64,000 nt of DNA from Carbonatibacter sp965199245 (lineage in GTDB: Bacteria > Pseudomonadota > Alphaproteobacteria > Kiloniellales > Kiloniellaceae), in NCBI GenBank assembly GCA_965199245.1, contig CBDAQP010000003.1, forward strand, positions 620,001 through 684,000, read 5' to 3'. Positions 25,444-33,300 of this stretch are shown in pieces. Position numbers and translations under genes: made by a program. Every line of letters begins with the position of its first letter. The first letter of the stretch is position 1. The notes beneath the pieces are model-generated. The model was not told the DNA's origin. It made no database searches and saw only the letters and a list, made by a program, of their open reading frames with translations.

Positions 25444-26057
25444 GGGGTTTCACCAAAAAACGGGGCTTCACCAAAAAATCGAACGCCTTTTTCCGTGATA
25501 ACGCCATCCAGCGGCTGATCGTGTGGCCCGCAAACAACCGCAGGAACCTCCTGCGCGGACAGGGCCACGCCCAAGGCACAAACACGCCCCCCCTCTGTGC
25601 GGAACCGGGCAAGAGTGCGGTCATAAAAACCACCGCCATAGCCCAGACGCCCCCCCTGTGCATCAAACGCCAACAAGGGAACCAATACTATATCCGGACG
25701 ACAAACGGCCTGATCCGCCGTGGGTTCCTGCGTACCAAATCCAGCCGCGCACAGACAATCCCCCGGTTGCCAACGACGAAAAATCAACGGACGTGCCGCC
25801 CCCACCAAAACAGGCAAGGCCAGCGCAACCCCCCGCGTATGGAGAGCCTGCAACAAAGGGCGCAGATCCAGCTCATCACCCATTGGCCAATAACCCGCCA
25901 CAATGGCTGAGGATCCGCGACTAAACAGATCAATACCACGCAAAGCCTGTGCGGATAGCTCCGCCCCGGCCCCGGCTGTCCAGGCCTCTTTCCGGCGCAC
26001 CTTTGCCATCTGGCGGAGATCTTTTTTAAGACGCTCGGCTGTTTTTTCGTCAGTCAT
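25434..26057 (-). CDS. fau: 5-formyltetrahydrofolate cyclo-ligase
   Basis: This 207-residue ATP-dependent enzyme converts 5-formyl-THF to methenyl-THF. The substrate and ATP loop LGYGGGFYDRTL is at 138-149, preceded by VPLLAFDAQGGR. The last residues (FFGEAPFFGET) come from an 18-bp tandem duplication at its 3' end. It lies just downstream of 6S RNA, the neighbourhood from which this gene is widely known. Confidence 0.93.
   Translation of the reverse strand: MTDEKTAERLKKDLRQMAKVRRKEAWTAGAGAELSAQALRGIDLFSRGSSAIVAGYWPMGDELDLRPLLQALHTRGVALALPVLVGAARPLIFRRWQPGDCLCAAGFGTQEPTADQAVCRPDIVLVPLLAFDAQGGRLGYGGGFYDRTLARFRTEGGRVCALGVALSAQEVPAVVCGPHDQPLDGVITEKGVRFFGEAPFFGETPCA
25443..25478 (-). repeat. 18-bp tandem duplication at the fau 3' end
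   Basis: The unit cggggtttcaccaaaaaa (25443-25460) is repeated at 25461-25478 with one mismatch. It keeps the frame, doubles a Phe-Phe-Gly-Glu segment of Fau and reaches the ymdB start. Confidence 0.85.
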
Positions 26058-26104
26058 CCTTCACAAAACCCCAAACCACGAAAAGACATGAAATAAAGCA
26101 AAAG

Positions 26105-26260
26105 CAGTGCCGCGCGAGCCGTTGGCATCGCTTTCCTCTGTGACCTGCAAAGCAGGTGGGGGCCATGTGACGGAACCACGATTCCGACAGGGACAGCTCC
26201 CGAGGGAAGAGTCATTGGCCGCAGGGAACAGACATGCCTGACGCACCCCGCAGCACTGCT
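26105..26260 (-). ncRNA. ssrS: 6S RNA
   Basis: About 156 nt. The ends pair as a closing stem (GCAGTGCTGCG at the 5' end against GCGGCACTGC at the 3' end). The middle carries CCTCGGGAGC and the CAATGACTCTTCC segment near the large central bubble that mimics an open promoter for RNA polymerase. The position between zapA and fau is the conserved 6S locus of proteobacteria. Its 5' end coincides with the zapA stop codon, so it is probably cut from, or started within, the zapA transcript. Confidence 0.88.
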
Positions 26261-26654
26261 ATTTTTCGTCGTCGTCCAAACGCGCCGCCATCTTGTCCAA
26301 CCGCTGAAGATAAGCCCCAATATCCTCTATTACCTTTGGCGATCTGTCCGCGTCATCTGTTTGACTTGTCGTTTCTACTTGTCCCCGGGCGTTTTTTTCT
26401 GTGGCCTTGTTTTTTTCTGTGGCCCTGGCCGATTCACAATCGGCAAGTGCGCGGCGTGTTTCGTGAAAATCATCCGCCATCATCAGGGCCGCCATCAACA
26501 AAAATCGCGCCTCACTCAGATTTTTTGCCCCCGGCCCCAAATTGTCGCCATACTGGTCGAACAAGGCGGCAAGAGTGCAGAGATGATCTTCCTGGCCATC
26601 TTCACAGCCCAGGGAGTAGGACCGCCCGCGAATAGTCACTGCCACCTGCGCCAT
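26259..26654 (-). CDS. zapA: Cell division protein ZapA
   Basis: This 131-residue protein bundles FtsZ filaments. It begins AQVAVTIRGRSYSLGCEDGQEDHL, a typical ZapA head, followed by a coiled-coil helix (about 40-75, LSEARFLLMAALMMADDF). The C-terminal 50 residues are charged and variable and include a doubled KATEKN from an 18-bp tandem duplication. Its ATG overlaps the stop of the upstream coiled-coil gene (TAATG). Confidence 0.9.
   Translation of the reverse strand: MAQVAVTIRGRSYSLGCEDGQEDHLCTLAALFDQYGDNLGPGAKNLSEARFLLMAALMMADDFHETRRALADCESARATEKNKATEKNARGQVETTSQTDDADRSPKVIEDIGAYLQRLDKMAARLDDDEK
26391..26426 (-). repeat. 18-bp tandem duplication in the zapA tail
   Basis: gtttttttctgtggcctt at 26391-26408 is repeated at 26409-26426 with one mismatch. 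In frame, it yields two Ala-Thr-Glu-Lys-Asn blocks. Confidence 0.85.
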
Positions 26655-26980
26655 TAGTCGTCTGCCCCGGGATGCGAATCGGGCACTGAATCAGGATTCA
26701 GAGCCTCCAAACGCTGGGAAAGCTGTCCGATGACCCGATCCAATCCTTCGCAGGCTTCATCGCGTTTTTTTCTGAGCATCTCGTTATCCGCGCGGAGTGT
26801 TTCAATATCCGCGTGCGCCGCATCCAAATCCCGCCTCAGACCACAAATGATCCGCGCATCCCTGGTCAAACGCCTCTCCAACCTCTCCTCAACGCGAGAC
26901 AAGGCTCCGGACAGATCAGGTATCTCCTCCTCCAGGGGAGGGGGATGAAACAAAGCAGGTTGTTCACAATGATCAGACAT
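26654..26980 (-). CDS. Small coiled-coil protein upstream of zapA (DUF4164-like)
   Basis: About 108 residues; function unknown. Residues 35-95 form a long coiled coil rich in Arg, Glu and Leu (LSRVEERLERRL, LRADNEMLRKKRDEA). The tail is acidic. A coiled-coil gene directly before zapA is common in alphaproteobacteria, so it may act with ZapA at the division site, which is inference. I prefer the ATG at 26980 with GGGAC upstream over a TTG at 27007. Coupled to zapA by TAATG. Confidence 0.7.
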   Translation of the reverse strand: MSDHCEQPALFHPPPLEEEIPDLSGALSRVEERLERRLTRDARIICGLRRDLDAAHADIETLRADNEMLRKKRDEACEGLDRVIGQLSQRLEALNPDSVPDSHPGADD

Positions 26981-27058
26981 CTGTCCCGTCCCCTGATTGC
27001 CAGTCAACTTTTATACTCAATCTGGACATAGTGCCTGAAAAAATCAAACGGACACAAA

Positions 27059-27118
27059 CCTTTTTATCACACCACTGGCCTTTTTATCACACCACTGGCC
27101 TTTTTATCACACCACTGG
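27059..27118. repeat. Perfect 20-bp tandem triplicate
   Basis: cctttttatcacaccactgg occurs three times without a mismatch. It is intergenic and its length is not a multiple of three. Each copy contains a TATCAC-like AT block, so it could add promoter-like or binding sites, which is unproven. Confidence 0.95.
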
Positions 27119-27253
27119 ATAGTGCCGTCAAATTAAATTTAATGTGCTATCGATGTCATGGTATTCCGGATAAACTATGGGAGCAACTCAAGCCCCACAG
27201 TTTTTGGCGCATTTTTCCTGCGCCAGTCAGAGCCATCCCCATTCAAAACGGAA

Positions 27254-27279
27254 CCCCGAAAGGCTGTTGCCTTTCGGGG
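27254..27279 (-). terminator. Likely terminator of the autotransporter gene
   Basis: A 10-bp perfect stem CCCCGAAAGG/CCTTTCGGGG with a 6-nt loop lies 30 bp after the autotransporter stop. The following minus-strand sequence has only a modest T content (TTCCGTTTTG). Confidence 0.7.
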
Positions 27280-27308
27280 CCGCCGTTGGGTCAGGTTCAC
27301 AGGGTAGG

Positions 27309-30300
27309 TCAGAACTTGACCTTGGCATTCAGGCGGGCACTGTGGCCCGTGTAGCCGGTGCGGGCATTCAGGTCATAGTCCGCCCCGATTGACCAGCGCG
27401 GGGCATTATAGCTCAGACCCACCCCTGCGGTGCCCGAGAACTTCTTGACCTTCGCCCCCTTGACGGTAAAGCGGTTGCCACCGCCGGTGAACCGGCCGTG
27501 TGCCATCGTTTGCTCCCCCGCAAAGTCATAGGACAGCCCCGCACGCGCCACGGGAACCAGCGTGCCGTTCCACCGGGTGATCTCTTTTTGTAGGCGGGTG
27601 CCCAGTGTCCCCACAACCGCATCAATCGCCCCCACTGTGATCTTCTGGTTCAGGCTCAAGGCCCCCGTCGTGGTATAGTTCGCCGACCCCACCCGCGTCC
27701 ACGACAGACCCGCCGTCGGGGTCAGCGTCGTGCCCGCATCAAGGTTAATTGGCACACCACCCCCCACAGAGGCCGTCAGGCTGGTCGTGTCATAGGCCGC
27801 CTTACGCGTCAAGACCGCCACACGCGAGGTCGTCCTGACATCGTTGCGCCCGACACCCACCTGACCTTCCACATAATAGTGCGCCGTGCTGTAATCCCCG
27901 TAAACCAAAACCTGCCAGCCCCTGACACCGGTTTTATCCTGTGCAACCCCCTCACCCGTAATCCGGCTGGTGCTATAGGCCAGAGCCGTCCCCACACGAC
28001 CCCGTTCCCCCACAGGCGCATCCACACCCATCGCAAGGCCCCGTGCAGAGGTGCCATAAGCATCAATATTCTGTATCCTGTCATTCGCCTGTTTGCCCCG
28101 ACGGCCAAACGGCTTGAACCAGAATGACTTGTCCAGTCCATCGCCTCCGGTCGCAAATCCGCTTTGGGCCAATCCGCTCCGGCGACCCTCCCCGCGCTGC
28201 AGGGCAAGATGCTCGGAAATCATACCCGTAACCTGTGTCCCCGTCGAGAGCACCGCCCTCCTCGCCCCGCCCAGCGCGGTCATCTGCGGCTTGAGCTGGG
28301 CCGCAAGACGCCTGCCCTGCGCCTCGTTCCCCGCCCGGGTCGCTTCCTCAATAATCTTCTTCACAGGGTCACCCGTGGGTAACTTCTTCGCAAACGACGA
28401 CACCGTCAGGATCATGGAGGATTCAGTGTCCGTCGTGCCCAGCTTTGACGACACCTCGCCCAATGTCTTGAAGCCCTGCGCCGTCACAGTGACAGCCGTG
28501 CCGTCATTATTAAACTCATAGTTGTATCTGACAAGGTTATTGCCGTTCAGAGTGAACTTCTCCTTGTCCAGGGTACTATGCGCACTGAACACCTTCTGCG
28601 TTCCCTTGGTAAAGGACAGCGGCAAAATCAGTCTGACCCTGTTCGCCTCCGTAAAGTCTCCGTCAAAGGCATAGTCCCCGACCGTCACAAAGGGCTGCGT
28701 TGCATCACTGCGCGTCGTCAGGCCATCCCCCAGCGCAATCGTCGTCCCCGTCTTGAGCCTCAGGGTTCCCGACAGATAAACAGGCCGGGTAAAGGTCACT
28801 TTGGCCCCCTCGTTCACAGTCAGGCTGTCGAGTTGGGCAGCAGCCGTCCCCAGCTGACCCGCAAAGGTCACGCCATCCGCATGGACGTTGTCAATGATAA
28901 TCGCGCCATTGCCATCTGCCGCGCCTGTGATATCGCCCGTGATCGTCTGTCCGGCCGTCCCGCCAAAGGTCACAGAACTTCCGTCGCCAAGCTCGAACTC
29001 TCTGTCCGCTTTGACATGACCCCTGAAGGTTGTCGCATCACTTGCGGTGATCGTCAGGTTGCCCGCATAAACATCACCGCCAAAGGTCGTTTCCCCATCG
29101 CGCAACGTGATCTGCTTCAGAACCCTCCGATCGGCACCAATCCGCCCCGCAAAGGTGACTTTGTTGTTTGTCGCATGGCGGTTGTTCACAACCAGACGAC
29201 CACGCCCGTCAGACTCCGTGGTGATGTTGCCCGTCACCGTCTGGTTCGCCGTGCCGTTCAGGGTGATTTGGGCCGCATCGTTCCCGGCAAACAGGATCCC
29301 GAGTGCGCCTGTGGTCACATCGCCCCTGAACTCTGCACCATCGGTCGAACTGACCTCAAGGCCCTGTGCAAAAACATCACGCTTGAACACCGCCACACCA
29401 TCGCGCACCGTGAGACCTGCAAGATCGTTGCCCGACGCGCCCACAGCACCCTCAAAGCTCACCGTCTTGTTCGTCGTGCCGTCGTTATCCACAACGACAG
29501 ACCCCCGCCTGCCCCTGCGGCTGTTGCCAATACCCGCCTTGATGGTCTGGTTGCCAGACCCGCCAAAGGTAATGAGGCTCCTATCGCCCAGTTTCAGGCC
29601 ATTCGCCAGATAAACATTGCCTGCAAAAGTCGCCTCGGAGTCACGGCTCAGGGTCAGGCTGTTCAACTTCGCACTATTCGTGCCCAATGCGCCCTTGAAG
29701 GTCACACCGTCATCGTTGTCAATGACGATCCCGCCATAGTTGCCCCCCGCTGCGCTCGTCAGATCGCCGGCCACCGTTTGGGAACCTGTCCCGTTGAATG
29801 TGACCTGTGACCCATTACCAAATGTCAGGCCGTTCTCGAGGTAAACATTGCCCCCAAAGGCCGCCCTGGCATTGGTGTTCAGCGTCACGCGGGACAGGCC
29901 ACTGTTATCACCACTCGCCCCCAGGTTCCCCTTGAAACTCACACCGTCCGCGTGGGTGTTGGCAACGGTGATCGTGCCATAATCGCCCCCCGATGCGCTC
30001 GTGATATTACCCGTAATCGTCTGTCCGGCCGTCCCGTTAAGGGTGACAGAACTTCCGTCGCCCATTTTGACCCCTCTGTCCGCCTTGACATCGCGCTTGA
30101 AAACTGTCGCATCACCTGTGTCGATCGTGATCGACCCGGCATAAACATCATCGTTAAAGGTCGTCTGACCAGCACTCAGCGTGATCTTTTGCAGGGCTCT
30201 CCGATCGGCACCAATCCGCCCCTCAAAGGTGACTTTGTTGTTTGTCGCATGGCGGTTGTCCACAACCAGACGACCACGCCCGTTAGACTCCGTGGTGATG

Positions 30301-33300
30301 TCGCCCGTCACCGTCTGGTTCGCCGCGCCGTTCAGGGTGATTTGGGCCGCATCGTTCCCGGTAAAGGATATGCCGCCTGTGGTGACATTACCCTTGAACT
30401 CTGCGCCATCGGTCGAACTGACCTCAAGGCCCTGTGCAAAAACATCACGCTTGAACTGCGCCACACCATCGCGCACCGTGAGGCCTGCAAGACCGTTGCC
30501 CGACGCACCCACAGCATCCTCAAAGCTCACCGTCCTGTTCGTCGCGCCGTCGTTATTCACGATGACAGACCCCCGCTCGCCCGCCGTGCTGTTGGTTATG
30601 CCCGCCTGAATGATCTGGTTGCCAGACCCGCCAAAGGTAATGAAGCTCCCATCGCCCAGTTTCAGGCCATTCGCCAGATAAACATGACCCTCAAGGGTCG
30701 CCTCGGAGTCATCGCTCAGGGTCAGGCGATCCAACCCGTTGTTCGTACCACTTGCGCCCAATGCGCCCTTGAAGGTCACGCCGTCATCGTTGTCGATGCT
30801 GATCCCGCCATAGTTGCCCCCCGCTGCACTCTTCAGATCGCCGGCCACCGTTTGGGAACCTGTCCCGTTGAATGTGACCTGTGACCCGTTACCAAATGTC
30901 AGGCCGTTCTCGAGGTAAACATTGCCCCCAAAGGCCGCCCTGGCATTGGTGTTCAGCGTCACGCGGGACAGGCCACTGTTATCACCGCTCGCCCCCAGGT
31001 TCCCCTTGAAACTCACACCGTCCGCGTGGGTGTTGGCAACGGTGATCGTGCCATAATCGCCCCCCGCTGCACTTGTAATATTACCCGTCATCGTCTGTCC
31101 GGCCGTCCCGTTAAGGGTGACAGAACTTCCGTCGCCCAGTTTGACCCCTCTGTCCGCCTTGACATCGCGCTTGAAAACTGTCGCATCACTTGTGTCGATC
31201 GTGATCGACCCGGCATAAACATCATCGTTAAAGGTCGTCTGACCATTGCTCAGCGTAATCTTTTGCAGGGCTCTCCGATCGGCACCAATCCGCCCCGCAA
31301 AGGTGACTTTGTTGTTTGTCGCATGGCGGTTGTCCACAACCAGACGACCACGCCCGTTAGACTCCGTGGTGATGTCGCCCGTCACCGTCTGGTTCGCCGC
31401 GCCGTTCAGGGTGATTTGGGCCGCATCGTTCCCGGCAAAGGATATGCCGCCTGTGGTGACATTACCCTTGAACTCTGCGCCATCGGTCGAACTGACCTCA
31501 AGGCCCTGTGCAAAGACATCACCCTTGAACACCGCCACACCATCGCGCACCGTGAGTCGTGCAAGATCATTGCCCGCCCCCGACGCACCCACAGCACCCT
31601 CAAAGCTCACCGTCTTGTTCGTCGTGCCGTCGTTATCCACAACGACAGACCCCCGCCTATCCCTGCGGCTGTTGCCAATACCCGCCTGAATGGTCTGGTT
31701 GCCAGACCCGCCAAAGGTAATGAGGCTCCTATCGCCCAGTTTCAGGCCATTCGCCAGATAAACATTGCCTGCAAAAGTCGCCTCGGAGTCACGGCTCAGG
31801 GTCAGGCGATCCAACCCGTTGTTCGTACCACTTGCGCCCAATGCGCCCTTGAAGGTCACGCCGTCATCGTTGTCGATGATGATCGTGCCATAGTTGCCCC
31901 CCGCTGCACTCTTCAGATCGCCAGCCACCGTTTGGGAACCTGTCCCGTTGAATGTGACCTGTGACCCGTTACCAAATGTCAGGCCGTTCTCGAGGTAAAC
32001 ATTGCCCCCAAAGGCCGCCCTGGCATTGGTGTTCAGCGTCACGCGGGACAGGCCATTGTTCGCACCGCTCGCCCCCAGGTTCCCCTTGAAACTCACACCG
32101 TCCGCGTGGGTGTTGGCAACGGTGATCGTGCCATAATCGCCCCCCGATGCGCTCGTGATATTACCCGTAATCGTCTGTCCGGCCGTCCCGTTAAGGGTGA
32201 CAGAACTTCCGTCGCCCAGCTGGATCCCTGTTCCTGCCTTGACATCGCGCTTGAAAACTGTCGCATCACCTGTGTCGATCGTGATCGACCCGGCATAAAC
32301 ATCATCGTTAAAGGTCGTCTGACCAGCACTCAGCGTGATCTTTTGCAGGGCTCTCCGATCGGCACCAATCCGCCCCGCAAAGGTGACTTTGTTGTTTGTC
32401 GCATGGCGGTTGTCCACAACCAGACGACCACGCCCGTTAGACTCCGTGGTGATGTCGCCCGTCACCGTCTGGTTCGCCGCGCCGTTCAGGGTGATTTGGG
32501 CCGCATCGTTCCCGGCAAAGGATATGCCGCCTGTGGTCACATCACCCTTGAACTCTGCGCCATCGGTCGAACTGACCTCAAGGCCCTGTGCAAAAACATC
32601 ACGCTTGAACTGCGCCACACCATCGCGCACCGTGAGTCGTGCAAGATCATTGCCCGCCCCCGACGCACCCACAGCACCCTCAAAGCTCACCGTCCTGTTC
32701 GTCGTGCCGTCGTTATCCACAACGACAGACCCCCGCCTATCCCTGCGGCTGTTGCCAATACCCGCCTTGATGGTCTGGTTGCCAGACCCGCCAAAGGTAA
32801 TGAGGCTTCTATCGCCCAGTTTCAGGCCATTCGCCAGATAAACATGACTCTCAAAGGTCGCCTCGGAGTTATCGCTCAGGGTCAGGCGGTTCAACCCGTT
32901 GTTCGTACCACTTGCGCCCAATGCGCCCTTGAAGGTCACGCCGTCATCGTTGTCGATGGTGATTGTGCCATAGTTGCCACCCGATGCACTTGTGATATTG
33001 CCGGCCACCGTTTGGGAGTCTGTTCCGCTGAACGTGACCCCGGTGTTTTGACCCAGAACCAGACCACCGTTCGCACCGGTTCTCAGATAGACATTGCCCT
33101 TAAAGGTCGCTTTGGACGCATCCGCCGCAGTCGCGTGGCCCGTCAGGGTCAGGAGGCGCAGCCAGGCGGTGGAGGTGCCCAGGTCATCCTCAAAGGTCAC
33201 ACCGGCCTTGTTCGCCACAGTGATCCAGCCCCGATCCGAGGTCGCCGTCGTGATCTTGCCCGCAACCGTTTGTCCGGTCGTGCCGTTAAAGGTGACAGAC

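Larger units (their letters stand above)
26981..27308. other. Intergenic region between the zapA group and the autotransporter
   Basis: No gene. It contains a perfect 20-bp triplicate (27059-27118) and the likely autotransporter terminator (27254-27279). The remainder should hold the promoter of the zapA group, but I could not define it. Confidence 0.6.
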
